22,525 bases of DNA from a virus, in IMG/VR virus record IMGVR_UViG_3300006920_000278, positions 1 to 22,525 of that record; one strand, 5' to 3'. Shown piece by piece: positions 1 to 9,000 of the stretch. The translations under genes and the position numbers were made by a program. Within the stretch, counting starts at the first letter, position 1. Each line of letters starts with the position of its first letter. The notes below the pieces were generated by a model. That model was not told the DNA's origin. It saw only the letters and a list, made by a program, of their open reading frames with translations, and did not search any database.

Positions 1-1
1 C

Positions 2-1381
2 TGGCCCAACCTTGAAGAGCGTGGCCCTAAGCTTACAAATGAGTGGGACGTATTCTCGGTTAATACTGACACGCAGGTTCAGTTTAGTTTTGAAAATGGG
101 CCGGAGATGGCATTAACTGCTGTGAGCGAGCAGCAGATACAAAACACAGATCGAGTTTATAGAAATCTTTCGGTGATTGCATTGAGCCTTTTCGCTGGTC
201 GAAATATACAGGATTTGCGAAACGTGACCACGTTTGTAGAGGAGGGCAAGAAAAGCTACAAGGTTGAAGACTTTACCCAGCAACATCCAAGTGCAAGTAC
301 TAGCTATGCACCTGACATTTTTGTAGATACTGTTCTTGATAAAGTAAACGGAATTGGCAAATACGCGCCAACTTCTGTTTTAGATCAAGACAGTCTTAAA
401 CTTGCTAAGGCTTTCTGCCAGAACAACAACCTGCCCGCTCATCCTGAAGACGGTGGGGCGCCATCAAAAGTTCAATTGTTTATGGACTGTGTGATTGCTG
501 ATAATTCGTCTTGGCGTGAGTTTTGGGTTAACAATGCTCCTTTTAGCTTGCTTGAGTTTGCAAGAAAGAATGGCAGAGAGACTTTAGTCCCTGTGTTGCC
601 AACACGCAGCAATGGAAAAGCAGCCGAAAACGATGGCCGCCCTATTTCTATGACAATTTCTGGGCTGTTTACGACAGGCAATATTCTTGAAGATTCTTAC
701 AAAGAAGAGTTCTTAGATTATGGAACAAATACTCAAGACCTTATCGCAACTGTTGTTTACAGAGAAGAATTTTCAAAGGCAATTTTTCAGCGCAGAAGGA
801 CAGTCCGAGTTTCAAGAAAGCAAGCTAACGTTGTCAGTGAAAAAATAATTAGAGAAACTTTTGATGCAAGTGGCTTTATTACGACCAGGCAGCAGGCCAT
901 TTTGTTTGGCAAGATGCTGGTCAATCAGCGCAGGTTTATTCGGCGCGGCATTGAATTTAAGACTTTCCCGTCAGTCAACCCAGTTGAGCCTGGAGCGTTT
1001 ATTTATGTTGATATTGGCCTTGCTCATTGGGAAAGAACGTCTTCCGGCGTTATTGCTGAAGGTGGCGCCTTGAACTCGCCATTAAAAGATAAAATTCCGA
1101 ATGGAACTTACGACTTTTTAGTTTATAACCGGGATAACAAACAAGTTGTGGCTAAGAACTCAATAAGCGTTTTAAACGGTGTTGCTTCAGCGTTGTCTGG
1201 AAGGGCTGGCCAGCTTTATGTGATGGGGATCAGTTCGGGTAAGAAGCGTGTGTTCCGGATTACGGAAGTAGAAATGGATCAGGACGGTGAAGTGACTGTA
1301 AGAGCTATCGAGTATCCCTGTGACGATCAAGATCGCGCTCATGTCGCGGACTTTAGGCACAGCGAGTTTGATGTAAGCTAG
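2..1381 (+). CDS. Tail tip / J-like protein, C-terminal part (truncated by left edge)
   Basis: The frame is open from base 2 with no stop before 1381, so the Met at 107 is probably internal and the real start lies left of the window. The protein continues a phage tail-tip (central fibre, lambda J-like) polypeptide, which sits at the tail end and contacts the host surface. Counting from Met107, the visible part has a mixed alpha/beta central section (PVLPTRSNG at about 160-170, then a stretch with many Phe/Tyr and Arg residues) and a C-terminal beta-rich domain ending in HSEFDVS. I recognise this as the style of J-like proteins in marine siphoviruses from order and composition, not from a diagnostic motif. 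It is followed 32 bases later by two tail-tube-like genes and the fibres, which fits a tail operon. A baseplate hub protein is the main alternative. Confidence 0.6.
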   Translation, partial: WPNLEERGPKLTNEWDVFSVNTDTQVQFSFENGPEMALTAVSEQQIQNTDRVYRNLSVIALSLFAGRNIQDLRNVTTFVEEGKKSYKVEDFTQQHPSASTSYAPDIFVDTVLDKVNGIGKYAPTSVLDQDSLKLAKAFCQNNNLPAHPEDGGAPSKVQLFMDCVIADNSSWREFWVNNAPFSLLEFARKNGRETLVPVLPTRSNGKAAENDGRPISMTISGLFTTGNILEDSYKEEFLDYGTNTQDLIATVVYREEFSKAIFQRRRTVRVSRKQANVVSEKIIRETFDASGFITTRQQAILFGKMLVNQRRFIRRGIEFKTFPSVNPVEPGAFIYVDIGLAHWERTSSGVIAEGGALNSPLKDKIPNGTYDFLVYNRDNKQVVAKNSISVLNGVASALSGRAGQLYVMGISSGKKRVFRITEVEMDQDGEVTVRAIEYPCDDQDRAHVADFRHSEFDVS

Positions 1382-1413
1382 TATGAAAGCAATGTTCTAA
1401 GCCCAGCGCAGCG

Positions 1414-1845
1414 ATGGCCTTTTACACCGGACGTACAGGCTCGCTGGTTTTTGGCGGGAAGCCTGTAGCTAAGATCCGTGATTGGTCTATTGAGACCACG
1501 GTAGAGCTTTTAAGTACCAACGATATCTCTAGCAGCGTAAACACCTTTACTCCTGGAGTTAAAGGCGCAACTGGCAGCGCAACCTTGATGTATTACAAGC
1601 TTGAATCTGGCGAAAGCGCAACCAATACTCAATTTACTGCGTTGCTGTCCAAAATCATGAAAACAAGTGCTGTCACGGAAAGCGACCGTGTAAGTCTTGA
1701 GTTGAATGTCGGCACCGGCAGTGCAGATGATATTAAATTCAACGCTTACATCACGTCGGCAAGCGTTTCTGTCTCAACTGGCGAGTTAAGTGTCGTCCCA
1801 ATTAATTTTACAGTTGACGGAGACTTTGCTGAAGTCATTAGCTGA
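1414..1845 (+). CDS. Tail tube-like protein (143 aa)
   Basis: A small beta-rich protein with the pattern of phage major tail/tube proteins. It has an N-terminal strand block, then a segment around residues 18-61 (VAKIRDWSIETTVE, followed by a short loop and a GATGSATLMYY strand) that resembles the core of TP901-1/lambda-V type tail tubes. It ends in beta strands with a Val-Pro-Ile-Asn-Phe motif. It has no signal peptide or membrane segment. Its stop overlaps the next start by one base (TGATG at 1843-1847), so the two are probably translationally coupled. No clear Shine-Dalgarno precedes the ATG. It lies after rather than before the tail-tip gene, so it may be a tube-fold protein of the tip or fibre-attachment zone instead of the main tube subunit. 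Confidence 0.5.
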   Translation: MAFYTGRTGSLVFGGKPVAKIRDWSIETTVELLSTNDISSSVNTFTPGVKGATGSATLMYYKLESGESATNTQFTALLSKIMKTSAVTESDRVSLELNVGTGSADDIKFNAYITSASVSVSTGELSVVPINFTVDGDFAEVIS

Positions 1846-2720
1846 TGACGTTTTTTCTTGGCAGTCAAGGCAACGTTCGACTGCGCCGTGGAACGGATCC
1901 AACTCTTGGCGTCCTGCAAGAAAGCATTAGTCTTGACGACATCAGTACGGTCCTTAACCGCATTGGAACGGCAAACGGAATAGATAACCTTTTTACTGGT
2001 GACAGGATCGATATTGAGACAACTGACGCACGAAAACTTCTGTTTATCCCAGCCTCTAACTGGTCTTCCGGGGTAGTTGAAGATACTTTTAGTGCTTATG
2101 TAAATGTAAATGCCGCTGGCGGCTTGCGGTTGTTTTCATCTTTTGCGGATGCCGTTAATAACGTTAGATCTAATGAGATTGCTTTAGAGGCTTTTACGGG
2201 TGATTCTATTGCAGTAACGATTGCCGTTAGAGACGTTAGTTCTAACATTCTTGGGGACGTCACGAGCTACGAATTTAACGCCAGTCGTGAGCAAGTTGAT
2301 ACTACAACGCTTTCGGACAAGTTTAAGAATCAATACAATGCTGGTTTGATCAGCGGTAGTGGACGTATTGAATGCGTTTTCAACAATGCGACTGACGGCG
2401 TAAGGGAAACCCCGTTATTGATGCTGCAATTAATCCAAAGGCTTGACTTGGGTTGTGCCTTTGACTTGTTCCTTTATTTGGTTGATAGGGATTTAAATCC
2501 AGCAGAGCAGAGCGTTTTTTACTCTCTCACTGCCGTCGTAACCAATTCTGGTGTCTCTGTTGACTTAGACGATGCAATCAGATGCACCTTAGATTTCGTG
2601 ACGACTGGTGAGTTGAAGCTTGTTGTTGGAACGTTAGGTGAGTATCTACTTAAGGAAGACGACGATCGGATTCGTCAAGAGCAGTCTCTTGATTACCTGC
2701 TGAAGGAAGTTACGGATTAA
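1845..2720 (+). CDS. Second tail protein, related to the preceding tube-like protein (291 aa)
   Basis: An all-beta phage structural protein of two parts. Residues 1-130 include LRRGTDP, a FTGD turn and a long beta section. From about residue 138, VTSYEFNASREQVDTTTLS, followed about 15 residues later by a Gly-Ser-Gly strand, matches the layout of residues 18-61 of the previous gene (strand, T-T-L-S, loop, G-x-G-x strand). The C terminus carries two copies of a short (E/D)YLLKE motif, at about 267 and 284. It overlaps the upstream stop by one base and is followed 37 bases later by the first fibre. A tail-tube-like or distal tail/fibre-adaptor role is inferred from fold and position. The exact role cannot be settled from sequence. 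Confidence 0.5.
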   Translation: MTFFLGSQGNVRLRRGTDPTLGVLQESISLDDISTVLNRIGTANGIDNLFTGDRIDIETTDARKLLFIPASNWSSGVVEDTFSAYVNVNAAGGLRLFSSFADAVNNVRSNEIALEAFTGDSIAVTIAVRDVSSNILGDVTSYEFNASREQVDTTTLSDKFKNQYNAGLISGSGRIECVFNNATDGVRETPLLMLQLIQRLDLGCAFDLFLYLVDRDLNPAEQSVFYSLTAVVTNSGVSVDLDDAIRCTLDFVTTGELKLVVGTLGEYLLKEDDDRIRQEQSLDYLLKEVTD

Positions 2721-2744
2721 ACTGAACGCAAGTACCCCTGGCGT

Positions 2745-2750
2745 AAGGAG
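2745..2750 (+). promoter_or_regulatory. Shine-Dalgarno AAGGAG fixing a TTG start
   Basis: AAGGAG lies seven bases upstream of the TTG at 2758. The translation from that TTG begins with ADQRITQLNEL, a typical cyanophage fibre N terminus. This site is the reason for choosing TTG rather than a later ATG. Confidence 0.7.
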
Positions 2751-2757
2751 CTGAGCC

Positions 2758-5700
2758 TTGGCTGACCAACGAATTACGCAGCTCAATGAGCTGTCCAAGG
2801 CTGGGGTTGCAGCAATAGACGTCCTGCCTATTGCGGACATTAGCGGCTCCGAGACCAAAAAGGTTACGGCAAAAAACCTTGTCGATGCTGGTCTGGACCT
2901 GATCGATGTCAGCACTATTGATCTAGACAAGCTTGATCAAAGCAGCACGACAAAGCTAGGTACGGCTTCGATTGCTGATGATGCAATCACGTATGCCAAG
3001 GTCCAGAACGTTACGGCAACTGACCGTTTGCTGGGACGTAGCACTGCAGACGCTGGTGTTATTGAGGAAATTGTTTGTACTGCAGCAGGTCGAGCATTAT
3101 TAGATGACTTAAGTGCCGCAGCTCAAAGAACAACGTTAGGTCTTGGCACAATTGCCCTGCTTGACGCTGATGGCGCAACTCTTACAAACCTGACCATCAC
3201 CAGTGGCACGATCACTGGTATTACAGACATCACCATTGCGGATGGTGGAACGGGAGCAAGTGATGCTGCCAATGCACGGGTAAACCTTGGCGTAGCAATC
3301 GGGACGGATGTCCAGGCTTATGACGCTGGGTTGCAGTCAATTTCAGGATTAACGACTGCTGCGGATCAAGGTATTTACGCGACTGCCTCTGACACGTATG
3401 CAGTTTTCTCGTTAACAGCAGCAGGTCGAGCGTTGCTTGACGATGCTGATGCTGCAGCTCAACGCGCCACATTAGGGCTTGGGACGCTAGCTACACAAAG
3501 CGGAACGTTTGCTGGAACGCATTCGGGCACAACTTCTGGCACTAACACGGGCGATCAAACGATCACGCTGACGGGAGCTGTTACTGGTAGTGGCACTGGT
3601 ACGTTTGCGACGACAATTGCCGCAGGGATTATTGGAGAGGCGAACCTTGCTCCCGATTCTGTCACTTACGACAAACTGCAAGATACAACTGCCACAGATG
3701 TACTTCTAGGTCGTGCAACTGCTGGTGCAGGGACAATTGAGCAGATTAGTTGTACTGCAGCAGGTCGCGCATTACTTGATGATGCCAACAGCGGAGCACA
3801 GAGAACAACACTTGGCCTTGGAACGTTAGCGACGCAAAGCGGCACGTTTACGGGAACACATAGTGGTACAACTTCTGGCACTAACACTGGCGACCAGACG
3901 ATTACATTAACTGGCGCGGTAACAGGAACAGGTACTGGCTCCTTTTCGACAAGTCTTTCTGCTGGAATCGTAGAAAACGCCAATATTGCATCAGACGCAG
4001 TTACTTATGAAAAGATTCAAAATACAACTAACACTGACATAATTCTTGGTCGCAGTAGCGCTAACGGCGGTTTAATTGAAGAAATTGCTTGCACAGCTGC
4101 TGGTCGAGCTTTACTTAATGATGGAACTGCAGCAGACCAACGCACCACATTAGGTCTTGGAGATTTAGCTACCTCTACTGGAACTTGGACAAACGGATCA
4201 GTTTTTAGCGGAACTAGCAGCGGAACAAATACCGGCGATCAAACAATTACTTTGAGCGGTGCTGTAACAGGCAGCGGCACTGGAGCGTTTGTAACAACGT
4301 TAGAGAATGGCATTGTTCTTGAGGCAAATCTTGGCACTAGCGCTGTAACAACAGGCAAGCTTCACGCTGATTCAGTTACCGCAGCAAAGATTGGTGATCA
4401 GGCAACCTGCATTGTTAGCAGTTCTACCCCTTCTGGGACAGGTGATTACACAGGCCAAGGTTGGTACAACACTAATACAAGCATTGCGTACCGCTGGAGC
4501 GGAGAAGCGTGGTCACAAGTTGCTGGTATCCAGTCGATAACAGTTACGGAGTCCACTCCATTCGCTGTTGTTGTTAGCAACCCAACTGCATTTACAACTG
4601 ATCTATCGCTGTCACTTGACACGCAAGTCGCAGCCAGTGTATTTGCAGGTCCAGCTACTGGAGCGGATGCCGCACCAACATTCCGTAGTCTGGTCCCAAC
4701 TGATCTGCCTGATGCAACAGCATCGGCTAAGGGCATTATCCAGCCTGGAACAGGTCTAGCAGTTACAAGTGGAACATTAGATCACAGCAATAGCGTAACT
4801 GCAGCAACAGTTAGTGGCGTTACATTTGACGCCCAAGGCCATATTACTGCAGCAACTGCTCTGCTTTATGCAGATATTCCTGATCTTGATGCAGCAAAGA
4901 TTACAACGGGCGAGTTCCTGACTGACCGTATTGCTGATAGTGCAATCACTGGAGACAAGCTTGCTGATAGTTCTGTTACTGCATTTGGCGAATCACTGCC
5001 TACTGCTGCGTTCAAGGGTCAGCTGTTTTATAACCCGCTTGAAAGAAATTTCTTTGTTTGGGACGGTAACGTTTGGCAGCCGCTTGGCATCTCGGCTGGT
5101 GCAATCATTCTTGCTGGCACTTACAACGCAACAACAAACCAAGTTGCAAGCGTAACTGGCGAGGGTGCTGCCCTAGGGATAAGTGTTGGCAATGCTTTAC
5201 CTTCTCCCAGCTCAGACAACTCAAATTATTACCTTGTTGTCTCTATTGGTGGTACGGGCACAGCGCCAGCGCCTACGGTAACTCTTGCGCCGCCTGACAT
5301 TCTTTTGTCAGACGGATCAAGCTGGATTGAAATTGATGTTTCGTCTACTTATACGGCGCAAACGGCCAATAATGTTGCATTTTCACCTGCAGCAAGCCTT
5401 GGTAGCACGAACGTACAACTAGCACTTGAAGAAGTTAGCAACGAATGCCGCGTTGCAACCAACTTGACCAGCGGAATGCTGGCTGTAGCTCGTGGTGGTA
5501 CTGGGATTGCTTCTTATGTAAAAGGCGATCTAATTGTTCCTACTGGTACGACCACGCTGGACAAGCTTGGCGTTGGGACAAATGGTTACATCCTCAGCGC
5601 TAATAGCAGCGAAACAACTGGCCTTGAGTGGATTGCTAATCAGGCTGGCACCGTCACCAGCGTCACTGGCACCGCTCCAATTCAAGTTGCAACTGGAACG

Positions 5701-6042
5701 GTAACGCCTGTTATCTCGGTCACGACTGGCACGACAAGTGCTGTTGGCGTGTTGCAGCTAACTGATGGCGTTGCAAGTTCTAGTACAACAACTGCCGCCA
5801 CACCAAATGGCGTTAAGACCGCGTATGACTTGGCTGCATTGGCATTGCCAAAAGCTGGCGGCACAATTAGTGGTCAGTTATTGCTTGATGAGAACGCATC
5901 GCTGGTGTTTGAAGGCGTTAGCCCTGATGACTTTGAGACAACTTTGGCGGTTGCCGATCCAACTGCAGATCGTGTCGTGACGTTGCCTAATTTGACTGGA
6001 ACGGTTGCATTGACCAGCCAGCTTGATGACGGCAGTTTTTGA
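2758..6042 (+). CDS. Giant tail fibre 1 with tandem repeats (1094 aa)
   Basis: A long Gly/Thr/Ser/Ala-rich fibre, probably a trimeric rod involved in host binding. The N terminus (ADQRITQLNELS, then LPIADISG about 25 residues later) has the look of a virion-attachment domain. Residues of roughly 109-510 are built of repeats carrying the landmarks CTAAGRALL, QRTTLGLG, SGTNTGDQTITL and GAVTGSGTG, with a period of about 113 residues. Downstream come AAKITTGEFLTDRI-type fibre motifs, and then a C-terminal module around the last 60 residues (VFEGVSPDD, PTADRVVTLPNLTGTV) that also appears inside the next fibre. There is no signal peptide or catalytic motif. The start is TTG, supported by AAGGAG seven bases upstream. 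It ends with DDGSF, without an obvious adhesin tip or chaperone, so it may depend on the next gene product. Confidence 0.85.
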   Translation: MADQRITQLNELSKAGVAAIDVLPIADISGSETKKVTAKNLVDAGLDLIDVSTIDLDKLDQSSTTKLGTASIADDAITYAKVQNVTATDRLLGRSTADAGVIEEIVCTAAGRALLDDLSAAAQRTTLGLGTIALLDADGATLTNLTITSGTITGITDITIADGGTGASDAANARVNLGVAIGTDVQAYDAGLQSISGLTTAADQGIYATASDTYAVFSLTAAGRALLDDADAAAQRATLGLGTLATQSGTFAGTHSGTTSGTNTGDQTITLTGAVTGSGTGTFATTIAAGIIGEANLAPDSVTYDKLQDTTATDVLLGRATAGAGTIEQISCTAAGRALLDDANSGAQRTTLGLGTLATQSGTFTGTHSGTTSGTNTGDQTITLTGAVTGTGTGSFSTSLSAGIVENANIASDAVTYEKIQNTTNTDIILGRSSANGGLIEEIACTAAGRALLNDGTAADQRTTLGLGDLATSTGTWTNGSVFSGTSSGTNTGDQTITLSGAVTGSGTGAFVTTLENGIVLEANLGTSAVTTGKLHADSVTAAKIGDQATCIVSSSTPSGTGDYTGQGWYNTNTSIAYRWSGEAWSQVAGIQSITVTESTPFAVVVSNPTAFTTDLSLSLDTQVAASVFAGPATGADAAPTFRSLVPTDLPDATASAKGIIQPGTGLAVTSGTLDHSNSVTAATVSGVTFDAQGHITAATALLYADIPDLDAAKITTGEFLTDRIADSAITGDKLADSSVTAFGESLPTAAFKGQLFYNPLERNFFVWDGNVWQPLGISAGAIILAGTYNATTNQVASVTGEGAALGISVGNALPSPSSDNSNYYLVVSIGGTGTAPAPTVTLAPPDILLSDGSSWIEIDVSSTYTAQTANNVAFSPAASLGSTNVQLALEEVSNECRVATNLTSGMLAVARGGTGIASYVKGDLIVPTGTTTLDKLGVGTNGYILSANSSETTGLEWIANQAGTVTSVTGTAPIQVATGTVTPVISVTTGTTSAVGVLQLTDGVASSSTTTAATPNGVKTAYDLAALALPKAGGTISGQLLLDENASLVFEGVSPDDFETTLAVADPTADRVVTLPNLTGTVALTSQLDDGSF
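3082..4330 (+). repeat. Tandem repeat array in fibre 1 (period about 339 bases, 113 aa)
   Basis: The codons for AAGRALL recur at 3082, 3418, 3757 and 4096 (spacing 336, 339, 339). The SGTNTGDQTITL block recurs with its Thr codon at 3541, 3880 and 4225 (spacing 339, 345). The last three units are full copies. The first shares only its beginning. DNA identity is highest in the TNTGDQ block, consistent with duplication followed by drift. Confidence 0.85.
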
Positions 6043-6091
6043 GTCTCGTAAGATAGAGCCATAATTTCCGGCCTGGCAACAGGTATTAAGG

Positions 6092-9000
6092 ATGGCTCTT
6101 CAGCACCTGCGTTCTGGCACAGCAAATAAGCGTCCTCTGCCAACCGCAATGTCGGATGGACAGCTTGCTGTTAACACTAATCTTGCTAGCCCTGGTCTGT
6201 TCTTTAAAGACGGCAATGGCGATCTAGTCAAGGTTGGTCCGGTCCATATTGGAACGACTGCGCCAAATGCTTCGCCAGCAAGTACGGCTGCAACAGCGTT
6301 GGTCGCTAATACGATTTATAAGATCTTGACGGTTGGAACGTCAGATTTTACAACTGTTGGGGCGTCTTCAAATGCGGTCGGTGTTGTCTTTACGGCAAGT
6401 GGGACCACAACTGGCACAGGTACGGTCAGTGGTGAGCAGGGTAATGAGAAGGGAGAGCAGTGGTTGGATACAACCGGTGGAACGTATGTGCTGAAGATTT
6501 ATGACGGCACTGCATGGCGCAGTGAGTCCGGCACGTTTGTCGATGCAAGCGGCGACACCATGACCGGCGATCTACTTTTTAATAATGCAAATATTGTTTT
6601 TGAAGGCTCAGCGGCTGATGATCATGAAACTACGTTAACGGTTGCAAACCCAACAGCAGACCGCACGATTACACTGCCAAATACTACTGGAACGGTAATA
6701 ACGACAGGCGACACGGGCAGTATTACTAGCACGATGATCACTGACGGCACGATCGTCAATGCTGACATTAATGCAAGTGCAGAGATTGCAGTTAGCAAGC
6801 TTGCAAACGGCACTGCGCGTCAATTGCTGCAGACTGATTCCGGTGGGTCAGGCGTTGAATTTACAAGCAACGTTGATGTCCCTGGAACGTTAGATGTAAC
6901 TAGTGCAGCAACTCTTGATTCGACGCTGACTGTTAGCGGCAATGTTGTTATTGGCACCGCTAATGCAGAGAGCAAGCTATGGTTAAAGAATGGGTCTAGT
7001 TCAGGTAGCGGGAACGGTGCTGAGCTTAATTTTGGCAATACAGAAGGAACAGGCTCAATTAAATACAATGATGTATCAAGTAAATCGATGCTTTTTTATG
7101 TCGATGGTTATGAAATCATGCGGCTTCAGGATATTAACACCACTGCAGGTAGTACAAATATTGAGCACCGCATCGGCATCGGAACTTCAAGCCCTCAGTC
7201 AATGTTGGACGTTGAAGATGGAGCACAATTTGTAGAACGCAGCACTGTTGGCAATAACGATCCACGCATCAAATTAGAAAAAGTTGTTACTGACGGCACG
7301 ATTACAGGCAAGATCACAACCGATAATTTAGTAAGCCACGATGACATTTTGTGGACTAAGGCTGATGACAGTAACGTTAGCGGCAGGATTGGCAACGCTC
7401 CTGATATACACAATGCGGGCACCGATGGGGATCTAGCAATTCAATCAGAGGCCGGCAATATTGCATTTGTTACCTCAAGTGGTGGCGGTGCAGAGCAGAT
7501 GCGAATCGACAGCTCGGGCAGGCTGTTGCTTGGTACGACAACTGAAGGTGAAGCTACTGCTGATAATTTGACTATTGCAGATTCTGGTCATTGCGGAATC
7601 ACTCTGCGTTCTGGTACAAGCAGTGTTGGAACAATTTTCTTCTCTGATGGTACTTCTGGTTCTGCAGAATATCAAGGATATGTTCAGTATGATCACAGCG
7701 CAAATTATTTAAAATGGGCAACTGCTGGTACCGAGCGGATGCGAATCGACAGCTCGGGCAGGGTTGGGATTGGCATAACTTCTCCACAGACAAGATTTCA
7801 CAGCTCAGGTACAACTAACGGAGCACAAGCTACATTTGGTATTACAAGCTCTGGTCTAAAAATTTCTACGTTCCAAAAAACTGGCAATGACGCTGGTGTG
7901 ATTCTGGATGCTCAAGAATCTACTAATGGGACACTTGCTTTTAATACTCGTGGCTCCGAACGGATGAGAATCGACAGCTCGGGCAATGTTGGGATTGGCA
8001 CCACGGGGCCTAGTCAAAGTCTCACTTTGCGCGGAGAACAATTTATTGAAACCAATTCAACAGCTGCTGATTCTGGCAATGGAATTTACTGGCAGTCAAC
8101 TACAAGCGGCTGGACTACTTCAAGTGCTCATGCTGCCATTTACGGCAAACGAGTTGATGGTAGCAACGGTTATTTAAGGTTTGATACTCGCTCAAGCGGT
8201 ACAACTGCTGAGCGGATGCGAATCGACAGCTCGGGAAATGTTGGGATTGGCGTTTCCAGCCTGAGTTCTGGTGATGGAAATTTAACTGTTTTAGCGGATG
8301 GCACGGGAGCAGGCACAGCCAATACGCGTTTGTTCATGACTGGATACGAAGGGACATCCGGGAATGCAGCTGGCTTGTGGTTTGGTGCAAGAAATAATGA
8401 AAATACAGGTGTAATTGGTTCTCGAACTGCTAGTGGAAACATTGCTTTTGAAACATATAGTGGTGGCTGGGGAGAGCGGATGCGAATCGACAGCGCGGGC
8501 AGAGTTGGGATTGGAAAAACCAACCCTAATACAACATTTGAGATCTACGAGGCTACGAATCCTTATATATACCTGCAAAACTCCACTACTGGCACAGGCG
8601 CTAGCGATGGTTTTAGTCTTATTGAGTTTGGATTAGATACTTATATCAACAATAGAGAAGCAGGAAATATGATTTTCTTGAATAACGGAAGCGAGCGCCT
8701 ACGAATCGACAGCTCGGGAAATGTTGGGATTGGAGTTTCAAGCTTATCTAGTTCATCTCGACTTACATTGCTTGAAAGTGCTGGCAACGGTCAGACATTA
8801 GAAATCAAAGGTGCAAATACAGGAGGTGTTGGTTCACAACCAGGAATTAAATTTACAGCTTCAACTGGTGACAACATCGGTGGTATTTTTGGCGACACTA
8901 ATTCTGATGCTGTAGTTCTGCAGTCAGGCGGAACCGAGCGCATGCGAATCGACAGCTCGGGTGCAACTACATTTATTAAAACAGTTAATAATACAGCAGA

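Noticed and set aside
8170-8523. Minus-strand open frame of 117 codons inside fibre 2
   Set aside because: It is the antisense of the fibre, created by its Gly/Thr/Ser codons and repeats. It has no ribosome-binding site and no sensible protein features.
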